Shown here piece after piece: positions 19,816 through 31,286 of a DNA stretch of 51,238 nt. Below the pieces are notes generated by a model. That model saw nothing but the letters and a program-made list of their open reading frames with translations, searched no databases and was not told where the DNA came from. This stretch comes from Mesotaenium endlicherianum (taxonomy: Eukaryota; Streptophyta; Zygnematophyceae; Zygnematales; Mesotaeniaceae): the NCBI GenBank assembly GCA_009602735.1, contig WELA01005182.1, forward strand, positions 67,464-118,701, read 5' to 3'. Every line of letters starts with the position of its first letter. The stretch's first letter is position 1. Both the position numbers and the translations under genes were made by a program.

Positions 19816-22800
19816 ACGGTGCTGATTAGCGTATTTTTGCTGATTTTCTTGGGCTTTGTGCAGGTTCTGTTGGACTTCTGACAGGGTATCAGAAAACTCC
19901 TGAGTTAACTGCAGGGAGACCGGATTGTCAATCCCTTCACGGTGACTTAAAGACTCCCCTAGTACATCTGAAGGAGACGTAGGGACTCTACCAAGGCTGT
20001 GTTGAAAAGGAGTCTTGCCTGTTGACGCGTGCACCGCACTGTTGACCGCAAACTGGACTTGAGGCAACAGGTCATCCCAAATATCTTATTTTTGGTTAAT
20101 ATGCTCTCAGCACCTTTTGCAAAACTCGGTTAGTTCTTTCAGTGTGCCCATTAGTCTGAGGGTGGTTTGCTGTGCTGAGCAGCTGTTTGACTTCCATTAA
20201 CCCCATTAAAGCTCTCCATAACTTAGAGGTAAAGTTTGAGTCTCTGTCTGAGATGATATTTGAGGGGAGCCCATGTTGGCATACTACATGGTTGTAGAAC
20301 TGTCTCGCTGTTTCGAGTGTAGTTACTTTGACAATTGTGGGGATGAGAATGATCATTTTTGTCAATTTATCCACTACTACTAGTAACAATTCATGCCCAT
20401 TGGCGATTCTTGGTAGTATTACCACCCAGTCCATGGATATTGTTTCCCAGCGTCCAGCTGGGATGGGCAGTGGTTGTAAAAGACCCCCGGGTGGTGTGTG
20501 CCTAGACTTATTTCTCTGCCACTGATCACAGGATTTAACACATTTCAAGACCTCCCGAGGCAATCCATCCCAATGATAATGTTTTGCCAGTTTGCCAACA
20601 GTTTTGGCCTGCCCCAAATGCCCACCCAGTAAACTGTCATGTGCTTGACTCAGTAAGAGAGACTTTATTTCCAAGTTATTAGGAATGACCAGCTTCAGCC
20701 GGCCTGAAGTGGTTTCAGTCACCCAGATCCCTCATTTAAGCCTATACCCGAGTCCAGTAGCAGGACACACACCATCCGTGGGGCTGGGCTCAAATGTTGG
20801 GTCAGAAAGGTAGGCTTTCCTAAGTTGTTCAAGGAAGGACTTTTTCACCTTTAGTGAAGTGAGTGCACACAGGTCTTTATCTACAGCATGCTGACTAAAG
20901 TTCCTTTCTTGCAAGTCAGGTCTTCTAGAGAGTGCATCAGCAAGATTCAAATTCCCTCGTGTGTAGTCAATCTGGACTTGGAATTGCTCCAGCATCTGGC
21001 TCCAGCGGTTCTCCCTCCTCGACAGCTTGGACTTCTTATGAAAGTGAGTCACAGCTAGATGATCTGTAATCACCTTAAAAGCTTTACCATGTAAGTTTGC
21101 TCTCCACCGTTTGAGCCCATGAATGATAGCAAGCAGCTCTTCATCATGCACAAAATAGTTAATCTCAGCTGGATTAAATTTCATAGACTCATACAGCACA
21201 GGATGCCACTCCTGTTTTACCTTACCATCCTTTGTGGAGTTGTCAGCAGGCTGCAACAAAATAGCACCCATGGCAAAGTCAGAGGCATCAGTAACCACCT
21301 GCGCAGGTTTTCTGGGGTCATACACAGCTAGCACTGGGGCCGAACAAATAGCATCTTTAAGGGTCTGGAAGGCAGCCTGCTGCTCTTCCCCCCACACATA
21401 CCCTATGTATTTCTTAGTAAGGTCAGTCAGCTTACTGGCGTTTGTAGAATAATTCTCAATAAATCTCCTATAGTACTTAGCCAACCCAAGGAAGGATCTA
21501 ACTTCGGAGACGAATTGTGGTATAAGCCAGACCCTTATGGTCTGGACCTTCTTAGGATCCACACTGATGCCTTCTTTGCTGACAACGTGGCCTAAGAATT
21601 CAATACTTTCCTTGAAAAAATCATACTTGCTCATTTTAGCATACAACTGGTTCCTACTCAGAGTGTCCATGACTGTCTTTAAGTGTTCAGCATGCTGAGC
21701 TTCATTCTTGTAGAAAATTAAAATATCATCCAGGAAGACTTGCACAAACTTATCCAGGTAAGGTCTGAAAATGTCATTTATAGTACCCATGACGGTTGCA
21801 GGAGCATCGGTCAGTCCGAATGGCATCACGTTGAACTCATAGTGTCCATGACGTGTGCGGAAGGCAGTCTTGTGTTCATCCCCCTCGGCAATTCTGATTT
21901 GATGATAATCACTCTTGAGATCTATCTTACTGAACACTTTATCACGAGACAGGGTATCAAGCAAGTCCTCAATTCAAGGTAAAGCATACTTGTTTTTTAC
22001 TGTAATTTTGTTAAGAGCTCTGGAATCAACACACATCCGCATACTCCCATCTATTTTCTTAACAAAGAGGATGGAAGCCCCATATGGTGATGAACTGGGG
22101 GAAATGTAAACATTTTCCTCAAGCTCTGCAATCTGTGTTTTCAACTCTTTGCTCTCCACATAAGACAAGCCATAAGTGCGTTGCCAGGGTGGCTGACTCC
22201 CAGTTAACAAGTCAATCCTGTGATCCACTTCCCTCTTAGGGGGTAGTCCTGGAGGAATATCGAAAACATCAGTGTACTGAGCAACAATGTTTGCAGTAGT
22301 AGGGTGCTTTAGAGGGCTTACCTTTTTCTCAACCACTTTTTCAGGTTGAGAAGGTACCTCTCTTAGCAACAGACGAAACATTCTGTCTTCCTTCTGGTTG
22401 CAGCTGTGGATGAACTCCATTGCATTCAGCAATTCGCATCCTCCTGGAAGCCTCTTCTTTTCCTTCATTTGCCATCCATACACGACAAGAGGAAGAGCAC
22501 TGGTGGGTGCCAAGTTAGTCTGCCCATCACTGGCTCCTCTCACTTTAACTGTACCTCTGCTCCAAAACACTTCAGCTTAATGTCTACTAAGCCAGGACCT
22601 GCCTAGCACGAGATTGTAAAAGCCAGTGTTGAGTACCTCAAATGTAAGCGTTTCAGTTAGAACTGCAATACCAGAACCTAACTGAACCTCAATAGGCTTG
22701 TTATAATTCCTCTTGGGATACTTGAGGCATCTCCAAGGAATACTTTTCTATTCCCTTGGGTGACAGTAGGCAGCCTTAGCCGCTTAACTAACTGCTTATG

Positions 22801-23137
22801 GATGAAAGTATGTGACGCCCCTCCGTCAACAAATGTTCTCACCTTCCTACTTGCAATCATGCAATGCAGTAGGATTAAGAAGATCGTCTTTTCCTGACTT
22901 TTGCATTGTTCTCGTGACTTAGCAAAGAAATGTTGGACATCAGGTGGAACAAGATCATCCAGAGTGTGCACTCTCTGGAGGTCTATATTGCTGATGGTCT
23001 CCTTTATCTGGTTGTCAGGCATGCATAATGAATCCAATTCAGCAGGATCCATAAAACCTGCTACGAGGGCAGTTAGTGACGACTCACTATCTCTAGCATC
23101 CTCACAGTGAATAGACTGGATAACTGACTGTGCTGTC

Positions 23138-23144
23138 TTTTAAA
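23138..23144 (-). promoter_or_regulatory. -1 frameshift slippery site TTTAAAA, gag/pol of B
   Basis: Same heptamer and gag-frame phasing as in element A (682-688). A 1-bp deletion just downstream in B (AGCACAG versus AGCAACAG) now puts pol in a different frame, so the signal no longer works in this copy. Confidence 0.55.
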
Positions 23145-24560
23145 GGCTGGTCTTTTCTCTTGACTTTGGAAGGTTCTTGTCTAGACATTGCTCTTTGTAA
23201 TGGCCCAACTGCTGGCAATGGAAGCAAATAGATTTTGCTGTGGCTGGTCTCGGCTTAGTCCTACCACCACCTCTTCCATAGCCACCTCGAGAGTAACCAC
23301 CTCTTCCTCTAGACTGTATAGCATAATACTCATACTCGTACTCTCCACCCTCATCATCCTCAGCCCGGTCTCCTTCAATTGCATTGTAGGAACCGTGGGG
23401 CTTTTTGACAATCTTAAACACCAAAGCATTACTCTGGCGCTTGTGATTGAACTGGTGCTGATCCCAGGCATCAGCATCCTGGATCAAGTCAGCCAATTTC
23501 TCATACTTCTTCTCAGCGAAATGACCAGAGACTTCGAATTTCAAGCCATACCTGAAGTATGCTATCCTATATCGCTCTGGCAAGTCTGGCTGCTTCATCA
23601 TGTTCTCCTAAAACTTTTGAGCAAACTCAGCAACTGAAGTGGTCTGCTTCAGTGTCAAGGAGATCATTGCATAGATAGCTTTCTCCTGCTGATTGATCAC
23701 ATCAAACTTCTCATGCAGTTTCTCGACAATCTCTACCCAAGTAGGGTCACCGAGATGCTGAGCCTTACACTCTCATTTCCAATACAGCCACCAGTCTGCT
23801 CCACTGCCTTTGAGTAGAGCATCAGTGTGCCTGACCTTCTCGTAATCTTGCAGTTCTGGGTAGTTCTGCAGCCACTGCTCAACATCAGCGAGAAACTTGA
23901 TCAGGTAATATTTTTTTTTTCCCTCAGGATCATAGTCCTGGGGAGGTTTTTGCTTAGGCTTAGTAGGCCCTCTGCCACCACCACGAGTGGTTTGAGAACC
24001 CAGGTGGTCTCTGTCCCGCTGCAAGGACAATATGATTCTTTTGTCCTCTTGTTGGGACTTATACATGCTCGCCATTTGCGATTGCATTTGCACAAATAAC
24101 GCTCCCAAATCTACACTCTGAGATGGAAGTCTAGCAAATCTAGCAGCAGCAGTGGCATCCACTCGCTGAGTAGTGCCCTCAACAGTCCCTCTTGCTCCTG
24201 CAGCAGCAATTCCTGCCGCATTCAGCCGGTCACGAATTTGACCTAGAGGCACATTGAGTTGTACAGCGGGAGGTGGGTTTAGAACATTGGCCCTTGCTGC
24301 CATAAGTTCTTCGACAGTGCGCTTGTCCGCTGCCTGTCCTTCCTTCCTTTTTGTATCTTCAGCAGCTTTTGCTAATCTTTCTGCCTCTAGTATGACTCTC
24401 TCTCCTCCTCAGCCTGCTGTGCTGCAACTGCAGCAATAGCAGCTGCCTCATCTGCAGCCTCTCCAGCTGCAGTATCTGCCATTGCTTCAGAATAGGTACG
24501 GGTTTGCGCTACATGGTTTTTAGCCTGATTTTCTACATTCTCGTTATCCTGGTTCTCCAT
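23140..24560 (-). pseudogene. gag: gag of element B
   Basis: ATG at 24,558-24,560, about 60 bp from the PBS. It opens MENQDNENVENQAKNHVA, then an Ala/Glu coiled-coil stretch, the conserved segment LGQIRDRLNAAGIAAAGARG, capsid motifs (WLQNYPELQDYEKVRH, DWWLYWK) and the knuckle CFHCQQLGHYKEQC. Stops interrupt it near 23,773 (TGA) and 23,605 (TAG, where A has CAA). It differs from A throughout, so the two insertions are independent copies. Confidence 0.88.
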
Positions 24561-24619
24561 GTCTCAGGAGTTGCTAGTTTGTGACCTTGTCCTTACCATA
24601 CAAAGAAAACTATGATAAA

Positions 24620-24631
24620 GCTCCAATACCA
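24620..24631 (-). other. Primer-binding site of element B
   Basis: Minus strand TGGTATTGGAGC, identical to that of element A, six bases from the LTR. Confidence 0.8.
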
Positions 24632-24637
24632 CTAAAA

Positions 24638-25351
24638 TGAATCGACTTACCAAATTAGCGATTAACAATTATTGAAGATCTTTATATCAGCAAGTAATCT
24701 CTATGGTATTTTTTGTTAGTTGATTAAACAGCAAAAGACAACACAATAGTAGTGGACAATACTCGCAAGTCAAATGCAAGTAAACTAGCATCAGCAATGC
24801 AATCAGTAAACTAATACATAAGTAAGGCTAGAAGACAGTGCATATCAATGGCTTCTCGCCTTGGATTTAGATATCTCTCAGTAAGCTGTACAAGAGAGTT
24901 GGCCTCGTTTCCGAATGCCGAACTCGAGAGCAATACCAAGCATATGTACATGGAATGAGTTTACTGTTCAACGGCCGGTGCGATGGCACCGCCTACCCGG
25001 GAGTTACCCTTGTTGGTAGGACCTCGATTAACCAAATCCACCACCATCGCCCATCATCCCCAATCGCCATCCATCCTAAGGATGTCATCTGGCCATTTAT
25101 CTAGCACACCACACTTAGATGCATATCTAGGCAGTTCGCTGCTACCGAGTACGGAATTTAGCTGGCTGTCAAAGAATGTTTTAGCAAGCTAACCTAAGTT
25201 CACTTCAGCCTGCTGCACCCGGTTGAGTCATTAAACAGATAATTTTATAAAGTCCAGCAGACTAGAGATTAACTACAGTTCAGCAGGCTGAACTTATTTA
25301 ACTATTTTATTTCAATGAATATATTATCTACCAATATACTGATTCATTACA
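24638..25351 (-). repeat. 5' LTR of element B (714 bp)
   Basis: Plus strand starts TGAATCGACTTACC and ends CTGATTCATTACA. Aligns with 2,184-2,900 and 9,752-10,453. Confidence 0.88.
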
Positions 25352-25381
25352 GACACTGCGCTTGTGCTCCTCCATGAGGGC

Positions 25382-26429
25382 TAGCTGATGGTTAAGGGCG
25401 GCACATTGGGAAGCAGAAGCAGAGAACTCACTAATGAACTTGATTTAGGCAGCGGTGATGTCTACATACATGCCGGTGTCCTCCCTCAGCTGTTGGAAAT
25501 GCTCATTGGCCATGTTAGGAGTCTCACGAGCGAAACGCACAAAGTCTCGAAGCTCGTCCTGGAGGGCCCGTGAGTTAGCTGGGAACGGCTTCATAAACTT
25601 TTGAATCAAGGCATCAATGCATTCAAGCAATGCCTTTGAGGCCGGACCATGCAACGGGAGGATGATACCCAGAACCGCCTGTTACTGGCGCCATTGAAGA
25701 GCGCGAGAGTGCCGATCCTTGACACGCGCGGCGAGCACCTCCATCATGGTGGCATACGCCGGCAGCGTGCGCTCAGACGGTCCCGGTGCTGCGTGATCTC
25801 CTGCACGCCCGTCCAAGAGAGCCAATTCCGCCCCAATCCCAGCACCAGGCAGCCCCTCCTGACCTAATCCGGCAGCTACTATTGCAGCAGCTGCAGCTGC
25901 GGGGTCAAGACCGCTTGCAACGGCAGTTGCTGCTGCGGCAGCTGCGGCAGCCGCAGCCGGACCGGCAAGTGCATCCACGGGATTAGCATCCACAATGGGC
26001 TCTAACTCGGCACCTCCATGTGCAACCAACCAATGGGCCCTCCGGCAAGTTCGGGATAGTCTCAATGATAGGAACCCTAAAACGCTGGTAGAGAAGTAGC
26101 GCCTCCCCACTCAAGTGCATAGACAAAGTGTGAAATTACTGGTAACGCGTTAGTCGCTGGTTACGCGCACGTAGCATAGCCATAGATGCATCGATCTTAG
26201 ACGTGAGGGCCGGGATGGACATCCCGTCCGAGTGGCCCATGTACGTCTGGTGGGAGAACGACATACTAGCCATAGCATAATTCATGCTCAACTCAGCCGA
26301 CAAGCTTCCTTCTCCAGAGAGCAATCCCGCAACACTAACCCCTAACTCGTGCCACAAATCCGGCTCCATAAAACGGGACGTAAGCAAATCATTTGTGTGC
26401 ACATGAGGCGGAGAAACGGGAAGCAGCAA
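25382..26429 (-). pseudogene. gag-like or unknown coding tract, broken (minus strand)
   Basis: Starting at 26,429 the minus strand reads MEPDLWHELGVSVAGLLSGE and MSFSHQTYMGHSDGMSIPAL to a TAA near 26,136. It continues in the same frame as HTLSMHLSGEALLLYQRFRV. After a frameshift it becomes Ala-rich (ANPVDALAGPAAAA), passes a TAA near 25,682 and continues RALQDELRDFVRFARETPNM to 25,445. The segment LSGEALLLYQRF matches LSEDALLLYQQF at about 28,850 on the same strand, so both may be capsid remnants of related retroelements. I cannot name the family. It lies just outside the 5' LTR of element B and may be part of the sequence B inserted into. Confidence 0.4.
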
Positions 26430-28152
26430 ATCAGTTCGAGATGGGAAGAACGATGCAGGCAGATCAGGCTCTCCAGACAGGTCTACTTCAGATTCAGAGT
26501 GAACAAGTTTAGAGTCTGTCGCAACGGAGACTGTCGGCAGACGCTAGGCATTGGTACTACATAGGTTACATAGGTGGGGAAGAGACTTGAGAGCTCAAAC
26601 ATACAAGATGGACCGGTACTACTAACCTAGGGGTTGTGGGTAAAAACCCCCCCCAACAAGGGGAAAAGCCCACAGCTTATTAGCTGCAAATGCGAAAAGA
26701 ATAGTGAAGGTCTGAACTAAGCACACCTGGGCAATCGAACACCTAATGGGCACCTACTGACTGAGCAAAAATAGCTATCAAAACCATGTAACGAGCCCAT
26801 GCGGATTAATGGTGAGTTGTGAGGTGAAAGTGTTATAGCACAGACGAGGACAAGGTGATTAACTTATGTTATGGTCAAGTTTGAGAGCACAATGCACGCA
26901 CTTAATAAGCTTAAGGTGTGGGTGTGGTACGAGCTACTTCCTACCAAAGAGGAAGGTAAACAAGAGCACTCAATCCGCAAGCATTTAATTAAGACGTGCA
27001 CCAAGAAGTAGAATCAACTCAAACATGAAAATGGACATTCAAAAGCTAATACCGAGATGGTGTGAGCGTGGAACCTAAGTAGTGTGCCCTCACAAATCTA
27101 TGCCCAATGCGCACCTACCGAAATCAAGCGGAAAGGAATCCTACGACTTAACGCGTCATTGCGTTTAATCAACTAAATAATACCAAAACATAAATGAACC
27201 GACCTGTGCTCGAGAGTACGACGAGCGTGCGGACGAACGACGACCAACCCCCCACACACCTCCCGTACTCTCCCTAACCCTTAGCAATCCCGTGGACATA
27301 CCCGGCGGGATTGCCTATAGTACGTGACGGGCCAATCACCCATGCCTAGGGATCCTACTTGGTACCAGCGCTGACCCACAAGCGGGCGAACTTGTGGTCA
27401 ACCTTCACACGTGTGGGCGGCACACCACGTGTGAAGGAAAAGGGAGTGCGCGAAATCCGGGCAGAGCCTCACAGCTGCTCAATAGCAAAACCTCGCGAGC
27501 GGATCAAAGGTCCAAGTATTCACCCTAGTCATGAGTGGGCTAAGTCGTCCTCTCCAACCACCCTAACCCAACTAACCACTAGATCCTGCTATCACCCTCC
27601 ACCCTCAGGTTCTACCCCTAGACCCCAAAAGGATGCGACAGGCACGGGCATGACAGGTCTTTGCTTCCACTCGCCCCCCCGCCTGTCTCCTATTGGTCGA
27701 CATTTGTTTGTAAGGTACACCCGCAGCTCGCGACCAATCTCTGACGGCCCGGATTGGTTATAGCCTCCTACGTTATTGACGAGGAGCATGGTGGGCTCCG
27801 TTCTTTTTGGCCACGGCTCATGCCACGGCAGAAGTAACGTTATGCTAACGAGATGGCATGTCAGCCAATTAATTGATAAATTATTTGCACAAGTCCACGA
27901 GTGGCTTGGTGTGTACTCCTGGTCTACGGGGGCCGGACTGTGCCGATCGGTCCTTGGCCCAACAAGGATGGGTGAAGGGGATGGCTGTGACAAGGCCGTT
28001 CCCCGCGTTTTCACCAATCACATGCAAGGATTTAAAATAAAAATTAATATCTTCTCTGGCCAGCCTTTCAAATGACGTCGCACCCGGCGATCGCTTGAAG
28101 TTATAATCTTTTTTTCCAGAACTTAAAGATCCGGCAGACCTCGGGCTTTCAT
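26430..28152. other. No recognised feature
   Basis: Mixed DNA without convincing open frames. Open frames at 27,359-27,763 and 27,592-28,017 overlap on opposite strands and show no motif. Confidence 0.4.
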
Positions 28153-28300
28153 AGCCCCGACGGGCTCTACAAGGCCCGACGTGCTCAGAGCCCCGATGGG
28201 CTAAGACCCTGTCGGGCTCGGGCCTGTTGGGGCTGGGTTTGACGGGCGCGACAGCCCACGAGCCGACAACCTTTAGGCCTGACAGCTCACACGGCTGTCA
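28130..28300. repeat. GC-rich cluster of short palindromic repeats
   Basis: AGCCCCGACGGGCT (28,153-28,166) and AGCCCCGATGGGCT (28,189-28,202), plus further CCCGAC/GTCGGG words, can form nested hairpins. Probably degenerate transposon end or simple GC-rich repeat; function unknown. Confidence 0.45.
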
Positions 28301-28543
28301 ATGAGTCCTCGCGAGGACGGACCACTGGATGTTTCACACGTGTATCGTAGACCGAGAGTGCGAATGCCCACGTAGATTCGGATTTCATTGTCGGGCTGGA
28401 GAATCCAATGACGCGTTTTCACTTGCGCCAGATTTCTGGCGCTTGTTGACTTTTAATCGAGACAAAATCGGATCTGCTGCTGCCGACACTTTCCGAAGAA
28501 AAGAGAACCGTTGGCGCGGTTTGACGTTTGGCATTTTGTGCAC

Positions 28544-28777
28544 TTTAGTGGGAAAACTCATTTTCGTTGAGTTTTATTCAAGGTGGAGAAGACCAGTTCT
28601 CCGCCAGTTTTGAGCGGAGGGTTGGAGGCGTAGAAAGGCATTCCTCGGCCTCACTTCGCCACTTTCCGACTCAAAGATACAATTCTCTGTCTGATTCTCC
28701 GCTTGCAAGCGGAGTTACATGCAAATTACGACTTCATTAGCCAATCAAAACTCACTAAAATGAGTTTTCCCACTAAA
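28544..28777. mobile_element. MITE (234 bp including flanking TA) with perfect terminal inverted repeats
   Basis: TTTAGTGGGAAAACTCATTT at 28,544 and its exact reverse complement ending at 28,777 form an inverted repeat of 21 bp, with weaker symmetry further in. If TA is the target duplication, the ends are GTGGGAAAACTCA, as in mariner-type MITEs. The inside is non-coding and contains a perfect hairpin CTCCGCTTGCAAGCGGAG near 28,698. No transposase. Confidence 0.72.
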
Positions 28778-28799
28778 CCTGTCTCAGAGTGTTCTGCTC

Positions 28800-29294
28800 T
28801 ACAAACGCCTATTTTTGGATAAGGTCCTTATCCTTCCAAAATTGTTGATAAAGCAACAGAGCATCCTCAGACAAATACTGGACCAGGCTAATGAATGCAA
28901 TAGACTGTGTGTATGAAGCATTCCTTTGTATCCTCTCAAAGAAATCCGCCCAGTAGATCTCATCAAACTCTTCGAAAGTGAGATGAGTAGGTCCAGTTTG
29001 TCCACTAAAACATCTTCACGACAATTTAAGTTCGGGACTTTCACTCCTCTCATTACTAACCATCTCAGCTCGTGACCAGCAATCAGTGACTCTTACCCAA
29101 GCGTCGCGCGTTTCGTCCACACTAGGGTCAAAGAAATGCTTGATGTACGGATTTACACCGTTTGCGTAGATTTGTAGAGGCTCATCTTTTGACGTTTGTT
29201 CTCTCCCCGGGTCGTCAGGTAGCTCTGAGGTCTCACTTCTTTGTGGACTCTCGCTTGAAATAGAACCTTCCACAGCTTGCACAAGATGGTACAC
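28800..29294 (-). pseudogene. gag-like coding remnant
   Basis: The minus strand from 29,294 reads DPSVDETRDAWVRVTDCWSR. After a frame change near 29,020 it continues THLTFEEFDEIYWADFFERI and LVQYLSEDALLLYQQFWKDK, ending at TAG near 28,820. The last segment resembles the capsid-type helix of Gag proteins and matches the tract at 25,382-26,429. The N-terminal part is Glu/Ser-rich. The family is unknown; a decayed retroelement gag is the likeliest explanation. Confidence 0.42.
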
Positions 29295-31286
29295 TCAACC
29301 ACTTTTCAACCGCATACACAGTTGGAAATTACCGGCTTCCCTTCCAGGTTGAGGTCTGGTCGCCCTCACAGGCCTCAATCTCCAATTTGCTTGAGAATTC
29401 GTGTTCACCTAAAACCACTTCAAGTTCTCATAAGTAGAACAGAAGCGTCTTACTTTCAAATAGCCTTTGCCCAAGTTTCGCGACATTCAGTTTGAACAAA
29501 TTCTAGCTTGCAGAAATCACGTTTAAGCAAGTCAATAAGCAACGTCAAGTTTCAAAGAAAATCGTCCACTAGGGCTTTTGCTTAACTATCACAAAGTCAC
29601 AACTTACAAAACTCTGAATCTACAGCATCTAAGCCGGCCTGGCTTGAGCCTTTTGCTTTAAGCCACGCCTGACAGTTCTTCACTGCTGGTTGGACTCACT
29701 CATCATCGAGGGCTTTCTTACAAACTTTCCTCTTGCTTTCATCAATTTGACAATTGAGACTTCTGAGAACTTGGAAACTATGACAATAACTCATCATTCT
29801 ATGTGCCTTTGCACGGTTGTGGCCATTTGAAATCGCGCTAGTATCTCCTAGCAAATCCTATTTGCAAGCTCTGTACCTTTTAAACTTTCTGGAACTTCTG
29901 GCTCCTAACTTTTTTTATGACACAAAGCGTGCGATGGACGCAAAGATCTTCAGCGTCGGTAGAAGCGTGTCGCCTTGAATCCTTGGGTCTTGAAAGCTCC
30001 TTTCTCCTTCTCCTTTGCGTGTTTCTTCCTTCTTCCTTCTCTTCCTTCTTGGCTTAGCTTTCTTGCTTTTTTGGCACAAATGTGCGAGTAGAGAACAAGG
30101 ACAAAGTGTGCGAGGCTCGTGCCTATCACAGGCACCGTGCGTGCTTCTCTCTCTCGAAAGTGTTGTGACTTAGTCACATATTAGCATGCATGCACAGCTC
30201 ATTGTCGTCACTCGTGGAAATTTAACTTATTTTCCGTTACTTAGCATGCATGCAGGCCTTGTGACGGTCGCGCGTGCTCACTTAACCTTTCAATTGGCGT
30301 GCGTGCCTAGGTGGCCTTTGAGCCCATGTCTCCTGACATGGTGGCTCTGGCGTGGCAGCTCTGTCAAGGGGCCAAAGGAAAGTTCGGCTACCTTCTCAGC
30401 GTGGCCTAACTTGACAATCATTAAGATGGCTGCTTTGTCGGCCTTGCCTGACTTCGCAGCTGCAGGTGTGAATTAGTTTGCAGGTCCGGGTGGGATCAGC
30501 TTCTCGGCTGATTGGCTGTCAAAACCTCACTTATCATTGAGTGTTGCATTTGACCCGTCGTAGTCACTCTCACGTGTGACGGTGAGTCAACGCTGACCTT
30601 CCGTACCTGAGGCAGCCGTTACTTGCGCCTCGCGTGCTGCGCCGTCCAACTAGTAGTAGTCGCGACATGTGGGCCATGCGAGGCAGACCATATGGAAAGT
30701 TGCGCGTGTGTTGTTCCTTGGGTGCACGTAGGCGAGTTTAGTAAATGTGACTTTGCCGATGATGTACCGACAGAGGTTGAAACAGACCTGTTGATCATTA
30801 GAGGTAAAGAGTCCAAGGGCGGGCGTGTTTGTGACTTTACTATAACTGGGCTTACATCACATGTCACATGGTCTTTCAGAACCGTCTCAGGCACCTGCAG
30901 GGCCCATGCAGGCTGGCCCAGGCACCCGGTTAAAAAGTTCCGTAGGAGATTACGCCTGCTGTCATAGCCCGTATACACACTGAAACTGGTTGCAGTCATC
31001 CACATACTACCATCAGACAATATAGCAAAGGATTAGTACTACGTCTGCAGTGGTCTTCCTCTTCGTGACAGGGCGGGTTAAATTAGATGGCGTAAAGAGA
31101 TGTTCGCTTGTGATGGGGTGCCTCTTTTCAAAAGGTACGATATAGTCCGGTCGTGCATGTTCTCCAGCATCACGTGATGAGGCGTCTTGTGTTTGCCTAG
31201 CGGGTTGTCAGGCTATTCGCCTTGAAGCTTAGGACCCGTTATGCATGCATTTGATTCTCTTCTAATATTACTACGCGTAATTGCAG
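29295..31286. other. No supported gene; paired RY (CATGCATG) motifs
   Basis: Long stretch upstream of the kinase exons. TTAGCATGCATGCA occurs at about 30,181 and TTAGCATGCATGCAGG at about 30,241, 60 bp apart; CATGCATG is the RY element bound by plant B3 factors, but the match is short. The kinase promoter and first exon(s) should lie here or in 30,600-31,280; I could not place them. Confidence 0.35.

Larger units (their letters stand above)
18964..23137 (-). pseudogene. pol: pol of element B: protease, RT, RNase H, integrase (decayed, interrupted by solo LTR)
   Basis: Minus strand from 23,137. Protease 23,052-22,678 with FVDGGASHTFIHKQLV (D-G-G triad as in A). RT 22,570-20,732: [42 protein letters not shown] and an intact [11 protein letters not shown] active site. 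RNase H: VVTDASDFAMGAILLQ. Integrase 20,722-19,821: zinc finger with HDSLLGGH but CDQW in place of the second C-x2-C cysteine; D of SMDWV, D of IISDRDSNF and E of GHTERTNR are present. The integrase C-terminus (RRELTFSKGDLVKLHSQHL) resumes after the solo LTR at 19,223 and ends at 18,964 against element C. In-frame stops: TGA near 21,972 and near 20,730, among others. The chromodomain continues at 12,774. Confidence 0.9.
9752..25351 (-). mobile_element. Ty3/gypsy retrotransposon B, chromodomain-bearing, with two insertions inside
   Basis: Read from 25,351 downwards: 5' LTR, PBS, gag, protease, RT, RNase H, integrase, chromodomain, an extra ORF, polypurine tract, 3' LTR. A 6,189-bp element (C) and a 587-bp solo LTR lie inside; without them the element is about 8.8 kb. 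The LTR pair differs by many substitutions and indels, clearly more than the pair of element C, so B is older. Stops and frameshifts occur in every gene, so it is inactive. I see no matching 5-bp duplication outside the two LTRs (bases just before about 9,752 versus GACAC after 25,351). Confidence 0.85.
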
